Notes under the pieces: generated by a model | Told to the model about the DNA's origin: nothing | The model's database searches: none | The model's input: only the letters and a program-made list of their open reading frames with translations | NCBI GenBank assembly: GCA_910587775.1 | Contig: CAJUNF010000003.1 | Span: forward strand, 26,264-41,912 | Length of the DNA: 15,649 nt | Direction of reading: 5' to 3' | From: an uncultured Bacilli bacterium | GTDB taxonomy: Bacteria; Bacillota_I; Bacilli_A; RF39; UBA660 | Translations under genes and position numbers: made by a program | In this document: piece after piece, positions 1 through 6,774 of the stretch | How the letters are laid out: each line of letters starts with the position of its first letter | How positions within the stretch are numbered: position 1 is the stretch's first letter

Positions 1-2
1 AT

Positions 3-341
3 GGAAAATTAGCTACAGAATCAAATGCAGATGTAGCAACTCTAGATCATGCAACCTTAGCAAGTGCAGAATTAGCATCACCAAGTAATGTAACACCATC
101 AAATGCAACAGTAGCTTCAGCAAGCAAGGCAACTGAATCAAATGCGACAGTGGCTACAACAAGTAATGCTAGTAGAAGTATATCTAAAGAGTTATTTGCT
201 TGTACTCATAACCTACAAAATTCTTTAGAGAAGAGAACTAAACTATTAGAGTATCGTAGTAATTTAATGTTACTTAAGAATCAAAAAAAGATGAATTTAG
301 TAAAACCTATTTACGAAAAGGCTCTTGTTCGAAATAAATAA
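3..341 (+). CDS. Ala/Ser/Thr/Asn-rich repeat protein, 3' fragment
   Basis: The reading frame is open from the left edge (first full codon at base 3) to TAA at 339-341, so this is the last 112 codons of a gene that begins outside the window. An internal GTG at 150 has no ribosome binding site and sits inside the repeat, so it is not the start. The first half is low complexity, rich in A, S, T and N, with a loose repeat: SNADVAT, SNATVAS and SNATVAT, and ATESNA twice. The last ~55 residues are different: charged and basic, probably helical, ending KALVRNK. No catalytic motif, membrane segment or cell-wall anchor is visible in the part seen. I do not recognise the family. The repeat could be a flexible linker or surface-exposed stalk. 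A terminator follows directly. Confidence 0.7.
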   Translation, partial: GKLATESNADVATLDHATLASAELASPSNVTPSNATVASASKATESNATVATTSNASRSISKELFACTHNLQNSLEKRTKLLEYRSNLMLLKNQKKMNLVKPIYEKALVRNK

Positions 342-345
342 GCAT

Positions 346-374
346 AATAGAAAGATCTTTCTTTCTATTTTTCT
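346..374 (+). terminator. Intrinsic terminator after the repeat protein
   Basis: A perfect 9-bp stem (AATAGAAAG at 346-354 with CTTTCTATT at 361-369) with a 6-nt loop, followed by a T-rich stretch. It ends transcription of the upstream gene just before the rpmG promoter. Confidence 0.75.
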
Positions 375-402
375 TTGAAATTTAATCTTTTTCTGATATA
401 AT
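375..402 (+). promoter_or_regulatory. Promoter of rpmG-efp
   Basis: The -35 TTGAAA (375-380), a 16-nt spacer and a perfect -10 TATAAT (397-402), preceded by TGA (394-396), give an extended -10 sigma-A promoter. The start site should fall near 409, a few bases before the ribosome binding site, so the leader is very short. Confidence 0.8.
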
Positions 403-434
403 ACATATGGATTTTAAAAGGAGGCAAGAAAGAT

Positions 435-608
435 ATGGCAAAAAATGAAAATAGACAATTTGTTGGGTTAAAATGTAGTAGATGTGGTAAACAACTTCGT
501 CCAACTACTAAGAATAAAAAAAATACAACAGATAAATTAGAACTTAATAAATATTGCCCTACTTGTAAACAAGTAACTGCATTTAAAGAAACTAAATTAG
601 GAAAATAA
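435..608 (+). CDS. rpmG: 50S ribosomal protein L33 (zinc-binding form)
   Basis: A 57-residue protein of the L33 family, a small component of the large ribosomal subunit near the E site. Two CxxC pairs, C14/C17 and C41/C44, form the zinc ribbon of the C+ (zinc-containing) version. The block around residues 24-40 (TTKNKKNTTDKLELNKY) and the end FKETK are typical of L33. The start is fixed by a strong AAAAGGAGG at 416-424, ten bases before ATG. The N-terminus (MAKNENRQFVG) is a few residues longer than in many L33 proteins. efp follows after about 17 bases with no terminator between, so the two are probably co-transcribed. Bacilli often carry several rpmG copies, including C- forms induced under zinc starvation; this one is the zinc-dependent type. 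Confidence 0.93.
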   Translation: MAKNENRQFVGLKCSRCGKQLRPTTKNKKNTTDKLELNKYCPTCKQVTAFKETKLGK

Positions 609-625
609 GAGAGTGAGTGATAGGG

Positions 626-1186
626 ATGCTTATCAATATTAATGATATTAAAAATGGCATGACTGTTATTGTTGATGGAAATCTTTGTTTAATTCAAGAA
701 TTTCAACATGTAAAACCAGGTAAAGGTAGTCCATTTATTAAAATTAAATTAAGAAATTTAAGAACAGGAAGTATAGTAGAAAATACTTATAACACTAATA
801 TTAAAATTGAAAGAGCTCATGTAGATAGAATGCCAATGCAATTTTTATATGCTGATGGTGCTAATTATGTATTTATGAATACTGAGAGTTATGAGCAACT
901 TGAAATTCCTGCTTCAAAACTTGAAAATGAAGCTAAGTTTTTAAAAGAGAGTATGGAGATACAAATTGATTCTTTTGAGGGAGAAATATTAGGTGTAACA
1001 TTACCTGAGAAAGTTGAATATGAAATTATTGAAACTGAACCAGCTGTTAAGGGTAATACTACAAATAATGCTATGAAAGATGCTACAATTGAAACTGGAT
1101 ATACTGTTAAAGTTCCTTTGTTCATCAATCAAGGAGAAAAGATTATTATTTCTACAAGTGATGGCAAATATTCTGGAAGAGCTTAA
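626..1186 (+). CDS. efp: Elongation factor P
   Basis: EF-P binds between the P and E sites of the ribosome and speeds peptide-bond formation at polyproline stretches. The protein is 186 residues from ATG 626, the usual family length. It has the N-terminal KOW-like domain with the loop KPGKG at 30-34, whose K33 matches the lysine that is post-translationally modified in many bacteria (5-aminopentanol in Bacillus subtilis). Two OB-fold domains follow (about 65-125 and 130-186), with the conserved block ATIETGYTVKVPLFINQGE and the end TSDGKYSGRA. A GTG at 617 would add only three residues; I prefer ATG 626 because MLININDIKNG matches the family start. Both starts have weak ribosome binding sites (GAGTGAG region, 611-617). 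No modification enzyme gene is visible nearby. Confidence 0.95.
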   Translation: MLININDIKNGMTVIVDGNLCLIQEFQHVKPGKGSPFIKIKLRNLRTGSIVENTYNTNIKIERAHVDRMPMQFLYADGANYVFMNTESYEQLEIPASKLENEAKFLKESMEIQIDSFEGEILGVTLPEKVEYEIIETEPAVKGNTTNNAMKDATIETGYTVKVPLFINQGEKIIISTSDGKYSGRA

Positions 1187-1200
1187 GCTCTTTTTTTTTT
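1177..1200 (+). terminator. Terminator of rpmG-efp, overlapping the efp stop
   Basis: AAGAGC (1177-1182), loop TTAA, GCTCTT (1187-1192), then a T run to 1200. The efp stop codon TAA (1184-1186) is inside the loop, so the terminator is built on the last codons of the gene. Confidence 0.85.
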
Positions 1201-1210
1201 ATATTTCTTT

Positions 1211-1219
1211 TGATATAAT
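1211..1219 (+). promoter_or_regulatory. Extended -10 promoter for the ABC protein
   Basis: TGATATAAT: a perfect TATAAT at 1214-1219 with TGA immediately upstream. The -35 position falls in the T run of the preceding terminator and has no good match, so the promoter relies on the extended -10. The start site should lie near 1226. Confidence 0.65.
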
Positions 1220-1245
1220 TTATTTATCATAAAGGGTGTGTAGTT

Positions 1246-2901
1246 GTGAAAGAAAATATACAAATGTTTAAAGAATGGTATCGTTTGTGTAAGCCGAATA
1301 AGGCTTATTGGTTTTTTCAATTTGCTACTGTTGTTGTTGTTAGTATTTGTTTAGTCTGTGAGTCAATGTATGTTGCAAAAGTAACTACTAGTTTGGCTGA
1401 TGGAAATTATAAAATGGCTATTTTTTGTCTTACTTTAGGGCTAGCTTTTGTGTTACTACGTCAATTTTCTTGGATATTAAACTATCAAAATATTTATAAT
1501 CTTATTGGAGATATTTATAAGCGACTTCAAAAACAGATCTTTTATAAAATAATACATGGTAAAGAGAAAAACTTTGAAAATGTTTCAAAAGAAAAATTGA
1601 TTAACATCTTTCATAGCGATGCTTATGAAGCTGCTAAATTTAGTGATCAAATATGTTCTAGATTTCGCTATTTTCTTTCAACATTATTAACTTTAGGGTA
1701 TGTATTTACAGTATCTATTCCAATTGGATTTGTGGTATTATTTATCGTTATATTAAATTATAAAGTACTTAACTGGATTAATTCACGTATCAGTTTGGCA
1801 ACAAAAAATGTTAAGGAAAAAATAGATTTAGAATTTGAAACATTTTCAGAAATTTTATCTTCAAAGAACATGATAGAATCTTATGATCTTACAAAAAAAA
1901 TGGAACAGGAATTTGCTAGAAAAAATGATCATTGTATGAAAGCTCAACAAAAAAAGGTTATGGCTAATTCCATGTTAGATAATAACTTTTTTGGTTATTA
2001 TAAAAGTCTTATTTATATTATTACTTTAGTGCTTATTTATTTGTTGTCTTCTGGTAATTTAACTCTTACGGTTTATTTAATTGTAGTTTCCTATTTAACC
2101 GATACTATTACTAATAGTAAAGACTTTATGGGAATTTTAACAGAACTTAAGAATGCTTATGTTACTTGTAATCGAGTTAATATTATTTTAAATTTTGATG
2201 AAAAACAAGCAATAGAGTTTGGAAATGTCCATAAAGATGATATTGAAGGAGAAATAGATTTTCTTCATGTTTCTTTTGATGCTTCTAGTATAGATGATTA
2301 TGAGTTAAATGATTTAAAAGATGTTACGTTTCATATTGCAAGTAATGAAACAATATTATTTCATGGGGCAAGAAGTAGTGGAAAACGAACAATCTTTTAT
2401 TTGTTACAAAGAATGGTTAGTGCCACCCAGGGTGAAATATATGTAGACAAATTTAAAATACAGGATTATCAAGAAAAAGTATTTCGAAAAAATGTAAATT
2501 ATTTAACAACTAAGCCATTTTTTTATCATGGTTCTATATTAAGAAATTTACGTCTTATTGATGCTAATAAAAATCATATTGAAGATGTTCTTAAAAAGAC
2601 AAGTCTTTATGATTATATTATGAGCTTACCTAAGGGATTAAAAACAGAAGCGAGTGATTTACCAAAAAGAGAACAGTATTTGCTAGGTCTTGCACGATTA
2701 CTTTTGATGAATAGTGAAATTTTGGTTTTGTATGAATTTCCAAATTACTTAAGTATTTCAGATAAAGAATTTATTAAGTCTATTTTATCTTGTTTTCATG
2801 GTAAAAAGACAATTATTATGTTTTCTGCAAATGAGGATATTGCTGAGTTAGCAGATAAAGTATTTGAGGTTGAGAGAGGTAAGGTTAAATTACAGTCTTA
2901 A
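1246..2901 (+). CDS. ABC exporter-like protein with a degenerate ATPase domain
   Basis: 551 residues with the layout of an exporter half-transporter: an N-terminal membrane domain (hydrophobic segments about 20-45, 57-76, 140-170 and 248-292) and a C-terminal nucleotide-binding domain (about 335-551). By position the domain aligns with MsbA/LmrA-type ABC proteins, but nearly every ATPase motif is altered. Walker A is GARSSGKRT (374-382): K380 is kept but R381 replaces the Mg-binding Ser/Thr. The Q-loop Gln is T422. The LSGGQ signature is LPKRE (472-476). Walker B reads ILVLYE, with Y496 for the Asp, though E497 is kept. The H-loop region (526-530, FSANE) has no His. The ORF is intact, GTG-started, with AAAGGGTG at 1231-1238. 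It may be half of a heterodimer with a catalytic partner elsewhere, or a non-transporting protein. The substrate cannot be inferred. Confidence 0.8.
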   Translation: MKENIQMFKEWYRLCKPNKAYWFFQFATVVVVSICLVCESMYVAKVTTSLADGNYKMAIFCLTLGLAFVLLRQFSWILNYQNIYNLIGDIYKRLQKQIFYKIIHGKEKNFENVSKEKLINIFHSDAYEAAKFSDQICSRFRYFLSTLLTLGYVFTVSIPIGFVVLFIVILNYKVLNWINSRISLATKNVKEKIDLEFETFSEILSSKNMIESYDLTKKMEQEFARKNDHCMKAQQKKVMANSMLDNNFFGYYKSLIYIITLVLIYLLSSGNLTLTVYLIVVSYLTDTITNSKDFMGILTELKNAYVTCNRVNIILNFDEKQAIEFGNVHKDDIEGEIDFLHVSFDASSIDDYELNDLKDVTFHIASNETILFHGARSSGKRTIFYLLQRMVSATQGEIYVDKFKIQDYQEKVFRKNVNYLTTKPFFYHGSILRNLRLIDANKNHIEDVLKKTSLYDYIMSLPKGLKTEASDLPKREQYLLGLARLLLMNSEILVLYEFPNYLSISDKEFIKSILSCFHGKKTIIMFSANEDIAELADKVFEVERGKVKLQS

Positions 2902-2910
2902 TCTTTTTTT
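2881..2910 (+). terminator. Weak terminator overlapping the ABC gene stop
   Basis: AAGGTTAA (2881-2888) pairs with TTAATCTT (2898-2905) in an 8-bp stem with one G-T pair and a 9-nt loop, leading into a run of T to 2910. The stop codon TAA (2899-2901) lies in the 3' arm. Confidence 0.55.
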
Positions 2911-2914
2911 ATTT

Positions 2915-2943
2915 TTGAAAGCAAAAAAAATTTATGATATTCT
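2915..2943 (+). promoter_or_regulatory. Possible promoter of the CDF gene
   Basis: TTGAAA (2915-2920), 17-nt spacer, TATTCT (2938-2943). The -35 is 5/6 and the -10 is 4/6 to consensus. A start near 2950 would leave just enough leader for the strong GAGGTGAT ribosome binding site at 2954-2961. Confidence 0.4.
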
Positions 2944-2964
2944 TAGTTTTCATGAGGTGATAAA

Positions 2965-3828
2965 ATGGAACGAATGAAAAAAGCAAGTAAAGTTGGGTTA
3001 TTTGGAGTCTTTGGTAATCTTTTTTTTGATGTGTATTAAGCTTTTTAGTGGAATAGTTTTTTCTAGTCAAGCTATGATTGCGGATGGAGTTAATAGTACT
3101 ATGGATATTTTTGCTTCATTGATGACTGTAATTGGTGGAAAAATATCTGAAAAACCATGTGATGAAGATCATCCATTTGGTCATGGAAAAGCTGAGTTCT
3201 TATTTTCTTTATTTGTGGGCTTATCTATGATTATGAGTGCAGGGTTTATATTTAGGGATTCTATAAAAGGAATATTTGCAGGTCATATTTTTCATTTTTC
3301 CTATTTATTAATTTTTGTTTGTATTATAACAATGTTAATTAAGTTTGCTTTGTTTTTATATTCTAATAAAGTCTATAAAGAGACAGGAAGCATACTTGTT
3401 TATTCTAATATGCTTGACCATCGGAATGATATTATTATTACATTTTTTACATTTATTTCTATTATATTAGCTCAGTTTCAGATAGTTTAACAAGCATAGG
3501 GATTTCTATTTGGATTTTTATATCAGGTTTAAAAATTTTTTTAGATAGTTATTCTATTTTAATGGATCAAGCGATGAGTGAAAGCTTATCAAAAAAAATA
3601 AAACAATATATTTTAAAAAACAAAAATATTTTAGGAATTACTAAATTTGAAACGATACCTGTAGGGTATCAATATGTATTAGTTCTTTCTATTTTAGTGG
3701 AAGGGAACTTGTCTACTTATGAAAGTCATTATATTGCAGATTCTCTTAAAAGAAAGCTATTAAAGCGTTATAGGGAATTGTCAGCTGTTACTATTCACGT
3801 GAATCCTTATGAGGTTATAAAAAAATAA
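2965..3828 (+). pseudogene. Cation diffusion facilitator (MntE-like), two frame disruptions
   Basis: A CDF-family metal exporter is readable across the region only by changing frame twice. The start is ATG 2965 behind GAGGTGAT. The first frame gives MERMKKASKVGLFGVFGNL, then hits TAA 25 codons in; the break is at a run of eight T (3020-3027), and seven T would restore GNLFLMCIKL. The middle frame (to TAA at 3488-3490) holds the membrane core, including NxxxD (N at 3092, D at 3104) and DxxxD in DHRND (3416-3430). The second break lies at about 3465-3490, where one base is missing or a short deletion occurred; the last frame resumes at SDSLTSIG and carries the cytoplasmic domain to TAA 3826-3828. 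The repaired protein would be about 287 residues, near family length. An ND/DD metal site resembles that reported for manganese exporter MntE. It is either a recent pseudogene or a victim of sequencing errors. Confidence 0.8.
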
Positions 3829-3848
3829 GCAAATCTATGCTTATTTTT
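3821..3848. terminator. Bidirectional terminator between the CDF gene and murC
   Basis: A perfect 11-bp inverted repeat, AAAAATAAGCA (3821-3831) and TGCTTATTTTT (3838-3848), with a 6-nt loop. Each arm ends in A on one side and T on the other, so it works both ways. The stop codons of both convergent genes (TAA at 3826-3828 on +, complement of 3841-3843 on -) are in the stem. Confidence 0.88.
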
Positions 3849-5220
3849 GAATTAATTGATAACCAACTTGATTGATCGTTCCAGCTCCTATTGTAATGAT
3901 AATATCATTTTCTTTTACATTCTTTTTTAAATAATCAATAATTTCTTCATAGGAATCCAAATAAATACTATTTGGATTTTTTTCTTTTATTAAGTTTAAA
4001 ATATCTTGAGAAGAAATACCAGATTGATTTGTCTCTCGTGCAGCATAAATTTTACTTAATATAATATGATCAAATTTTGCTAAGACATCAGCAAACTCAT
4101 TTAAATGTTCTTCTGTTCTTGAATAAGTGTGAGGTTCAAAAATAGCCCAGGTTTCATTATGAGGTAGATCTTTACTGGTATTTAGTGTTGTTATGATTTC
4201 TGTAGGATGATGAGCGTAATCATCGAAGACAGGAATGGATTGATATTCTCCAATTTTTTCAAATCGACGATTTGCACCAGTAAAATTTTTTAATCCATTT
4301 TCTATTATTTCAGGTTTAATTTGATAATAGTCACATGTAGCAATACAAGCAAGAGCGTTAAGAATATTGTGGTTACCTCGTACATTTAATGTGAATTTAT
4401 AAAAGAAACTTCCTTTTTTATAACAGTCGAAACTAGGGTAGCCATATTTGTCTAGAGTAATATTTTTTGCTTCAAAATCAGCGCTGTTGTTGATTGCATA
4501 AGTAATTAATTTACATGTAATATTTTTAGTTACTTCTTTCGTATTTTCATCATCGTAATTGGCAACTAAAACTCCATTTTCATCTAATTTATCAATGAAT
4601 TTTCGAAAAGATTTTTTTATATTTTCTATATTTTTGAAGTAGTCTAAGTGATCATTGTCTATATTTAAAATGATTTCTGTTTTTGGAAAAAATTTTAGGA
4701 AGGAGTCAACAAACTCACAAGCTTCTAGTATAAAGTATTTGCTGTTTCCTGTACGATTATTTCCATTAATTGTTTTTAGATATGCTCCGACCTCGATAGT
4801 AGGATCTAACTTCGCTTCTAGAAAACATGTAGCAATCATGGATGTAGTTGTGGTTTTGCCATGAGTACCACTGATGCAAATACATTCTTCATAACATTTT
4901 GTAATGAGTCCTAAAAATTCTGATCGTTCCATTTGCTCTTTTTGCAGGTCTTTCGCTTTTTTTCTTTCAATATCATCTTCTTTTACTGCTGCACTATAAA
5001 CGATTAAATCGGCATTTTCAATCATTTCTTCGTGATGGCCAATTTGGATATTTAATCCCAATTCTTTTAAGTGTTTGGTATTAGCATTTTCATAAGCATC
5101 TGTTCCAGTAATTTGAAATCCATAGTGAGCTAGGTGTTCTGCAAGACCACTCATACTTACACCACCAATACCAATCATATGGATTTTTTTATATTTTTCT
5201 AAAGTACTTAAATTCGTCAT
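3841..5220 (-). CDS. murC: UDP-N-acetylmuramate--L-alanine ligase
   Basis: MurC is the cytoplasmic ATP-dependent ligase that adds the first amino acid (L-Ala) to UDP-MurNAc in peptidoglycan synthesis. The 459-residue length is normal. Motifs in order: the Rossmann loop GIGGVSMSG (17-25) for the UDP-sugar, the ATP P-loop GTHGKTTTT (118-126), EACEF (166-170), NIDNDHLDYF (186-195), RGNHNILNALA (281-291), GANRRFE (315-321), DDYAHHPTE (333-341) and EPHTYSRT (362-369), all as in active Mur ligases; DYAHHPTE is distinctive for MurC. ATG at 5220 has a strong GGAGG (5228-5232) seven bases upstream. It is transcribed away from the mraZ operon from its own promoter. In many bacteria murC is inside the dcw cluster; here it is next to it but divergent. 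Confidence 0.97.
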   Translation of the reverse strand: MTNLSTLEKYKKIHMIGIGGVSMSGLAEHLAHYGFQITGTDAYENANTKHLKELGLNIQIGHHEEMIENADLIVYSAAVKEDDIERKKAKDLQKEQMERSEFLGLITKCYEECICISGTHGKTTTTSMIATCFLEAKLDPTIEVGAYLKTINGNNRTGNSKYFILEACEFVDSFLKFFPKTEIILNIDNDHLDYFKNIENIKKSFRKFIDKLDENGVLVANYDDENTKEVTKNITCKLITYAINNSADFEAKNITLDKYGYPSFDCYKKGSFFYKFTLNVRGNHNILNALACIATCDYYQIKPEIIENGLKNFTGANRRFEKIGEYQSIPVFDDYAHHPTEIITTLNTSKDLPHNETWAIFEPHTYSRTEEHLNEFADVLAKFDHIILSKIYAARETNQSGISSQDILNLIKEKNPNSIYLDSYEEIIDYLKKNVKENDIIITIGAGTINQVGYQLIQK

Positions 5221-5241
5221 ATTTTAACCTCCGTTTGTTTT

Positions 5242-5270
5242 ATTATAGCTTATGTGAAAATAAACGTAAA
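5242..5270 (-). promoter_or_regulatory. Promoter of murC
   Basis: On the minus strand: -35 TTTACG (5265-5270), a 17-nt spacer, and a perfect -10 TATAAT (5242-5247). The start site should be near 5235, just ahead of the GGAGG, giving a very short leader. Confidence 0.7.
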
Positions 5271-5328
5271 GTTTTCTTTAAAAAGGAGTCAAAAATATAA
5301 AAAAGCTTGTAAATTTGTGGAGAATGTC

Positions 5329-5357
5329 TTTACTTTTTTTATACGTTCGTGTAATAT
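5329..5357 (+). promoter_or_regulatory. Probable promoter of the mraZ operon
   Basis: TTTACT (5329-5334), a 17-nt spacer, TAATAT (5352-5357), each 4/6 to consensus. An alternative -10, TATAGT (5355-5360), overlaps it and the first MraZ box. A weak core promoter next to a regulator array fits a promoter controlled by MraZ. Confidence 0.5.
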
Positions 5358-5392
5358 AGTGGTAGATAGTGGTACAAGGTGGAAGAAAGTGG
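5358..5392 (+). promoter_or_regulatory. MraZ-box array, four repeats at 10-bp spacing
   Basis: AGTGG (5358-5362), AGTGG (5368-5372), GGTGG (5378-5382) and AGTGG (5388-5392) start exactly ten bases apart, one DNA turn. MraZ is known to bind repeated TGGG/GTGG-type boxes upstream of its own gene, in E. coli and in Mycoplasma. The array runs from the -10 region to the mraZ ribosome binding site. CGTGT at 5348-5352 is in phase and could be a poor fifth box. Confidence 0.85.
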
Positions 5393-5401
5393 GGGATGAA
5401 A

Positions 5402-5836
5402 ATGTTCTTAGGCGAATATCATCATAATATTGATGAAAAAGGCCGTATCGTACTTCCTTCCAAATTTCGGACGGAATTAAAGGACAAATTCATTATTGCC
5501 CGTGGTCTTGAAAAATGCTTGTATGTTTATTCCCTAGACGATTGGAATAAACTGGTTAGCAAGTTAAATACTCTACCTTTTACAAAAAAAGATGCCAGAA
5601 CGTTTACTCGTTCTTTCTTCTCTGGTGCTACTTTCTGCGAGTTCGACAGTCAAGGTAGAACTTGCATAACCTCCCCACTCGTTAGTTATGCCGGTTTGTC
5701 GCGAGAATGTGTAATAATCGGCGCTAACGACCGTATTGAGATATGGGATAAATGTGCATGGGAGAATGTGTTGGAAGATAATGAAGAGAATCTTTCTGAT
5801 ATCGCCGAAAACTTATTTATGGAAGTGAATTTATGA
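5402..5836 (+). CDS. mraZ: Transcriptional regulator MraZ
   Basis: MraZ is an AbrB-fold DNA-binding protein that assembles into rings and regulates the dcw operon by binding repeats in front of it. From ATG 5402 it has 144 residues, as usual. It contains two SpoVT/AbrB-like halves, the first with GEYHHNIDEKGRIVLPSKFR (4-23) and the second with the matching DSQGRTCITSPLVSYAGL, the family's tandem DxKGR and DxQGR motifs. I chose 5402 because MFLGEY is the conserved start and GTGGGGG (5389-5395) lies six bases upstream; ATG 5396 would leave no spacing and a GTG at 5369 is inside the box array. The stop overlaps the rsmH start (ATGA at 5833-5836). Base composition is odd: about 39% GC by hand count, with many C-ending codons (GCC, TCC, GAC, ATC), against about 31% in early rsmH. 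Confidence 0.96.
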   Translation: MFLGEYHHNIDEKGRIVLPSKFRTELKDKFIIARGLEKCLYVYSLDDWNKLVSKLNTLPFTKKDARTFTRSFFSGATFCEFDSQGRTCITSPLVSYAGLSRECVIIGANDRIEIWDKCAWENVLEDNEENLSDIAENLFMEVNL

Positions 5837-6774
5837 AACATTATTCCGTTTTAAAGAGTGAAGCTCTTCATTATTTAAATTTGAAACCAGATGGTATATA
5901 TGTAGATGCTACACTTGGGTATGCAGGTCATTCTAGTGAGATTTTAAAAGCAATACCTTTGGGAAAGTTATATGCGTTTGATAGTGATTTAGAAGCAATT
6001 TCGTATTCTTCAAAATATCTTTCGCAAATTGGTTCTAATTTTGAACTTATTCATAGTAATTTTCAAAATATGAAAGAGGAATTATTAAAACGTGGAGTTA
6101 CTAAAGTAGATGGTATTTTGTTTGATTTAGGTGTTTCTAGTCCACAAATTGATACAGAATCTAGAGGATTTTCTTTTATGAGAGAAGAAGTCTTAGATAT
6201 GCGAATGGACCAAACAAAATCGTTTGATGCCAAGGTTTTATTACAAACTTATTCTTATGAAAAATTATGTGAGATCTTTTTTCGATATGGAGAAGAGAGT
6301 AGGAGTAAGTTTATTGCCAAAAGAATTGTTGAATGTAGAAAAAAGCATGAGATTACAACAACAATGGAGTTAGTTCAAATTATTCAAGAAGCAGTTGGTG
6401 CAAACTATTTTTATAAAAAACATCCAGAAAGAAATATTTTTCAAGCGATACGTATTGAGGTAAATCAAGAGCTTGCTGTTTTAGAAAGCGTGTTACCTGA
6501 TGCGATTTCTATGTTAAAAAAAGGTGGAAGAATCGCTGTAATTACGTTTCACTCACTAGAAGATCGTATTACAAAAAATGTATTTCGAGAGTATGCTCAT
6601 GTGGATGATTTGGTGAAGGGACTTCCTGAAATTCCCTATGAATATCAACCAACTATATCACTAGTTACACATAAACCAATTCTTCCGTCAAAAGAGGAAT
6701 TAGAAGAAAACTCAAGAAGCAGAAGTGCTAAATTACGAGTTATTGAAAGGATAAAAGAGGATGAAAAAAACTAG
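5833..6774 (+). CDS. rsmH: 16S rRNA (cytosine(1402)-N(4))-methyltransferase
   Basis: RsmH (MraW) methylates N4 of C1402 in the 16S rRNA decoding centre using S-adenosylmethionine. 313 residues, normal length. Motifs: VDATLGYAGHS (24-34), the SAM-binding loop, where the usual GGGHS reads GYAGHS; FDLGVSSPQID (97-107); RGFSFM (111-116) and LDMRMD (121-126); an inserted helical domain with NIFQAIRIEVNQEL; ITFHSLEDR (237-245); and the basic end SRSRSAKLRVIER. The ATG overlaps the mraZ stop (ATGA), with GGAAGTGA at 5821-5828 as ribosome binding site, so translation is probably coupled. Its 3' end overlaps ftsL by 14 bases. This is the standard second gene of the dcw operon. Confidence 0.97.
   Translation: MKHYSVLKSEALHYLNLKPDGIYVDATLGYAGHSSEILKAIPLGKLYAFDSDLEAISYSSKYLSQIGSNFELIHSNFQNMKEELLKRGVTKVDGILFDLGVSSPQIDTESRGFSFMREEVLDMRMDQTKSFDAKVLLQTYSYEKLCEIFFRYGEESRSKFIAKRIVECRKKHEITTTMELVQIIQEAVGANYFYKKHPERNIFQAIRIEVNQELAVLESVLPDAISMLKKGGRIAVITFHSLEDRITKNVFREYAHVDDLVKGLPEIPYEYQPTISLVTHKPILPSKEELEENSRSRSAKLRVIERIKEDEKN

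Noticed and set aside
617..625. GTG 617 as efp start
   Set aside because: Adds three residues not seen in the family, with no better ribosome binding site than ATG 626.
3020..3027. Programmed frameshift at the T8 run in the CDF gene
   Set aside because: A slippery T run fits, but a second, different disruption downstream and no known programmed shift in CDF genes make decay or sequencing error more likely.
5324..5359. 11-codon ORF (MSLLFLYVRVI) before mraZ, with a GGAGA next to its ATG
   Set aside because: The ATG lies upstream of the likely mraZ -10 and the GGAGA is too close; coding is not supported.
5369..5401. GTG 5369 as mraZ start
   Set aside because: It lies in the MraZ-box array, and the extra residues (QGGRKWG) are just translated boxes.
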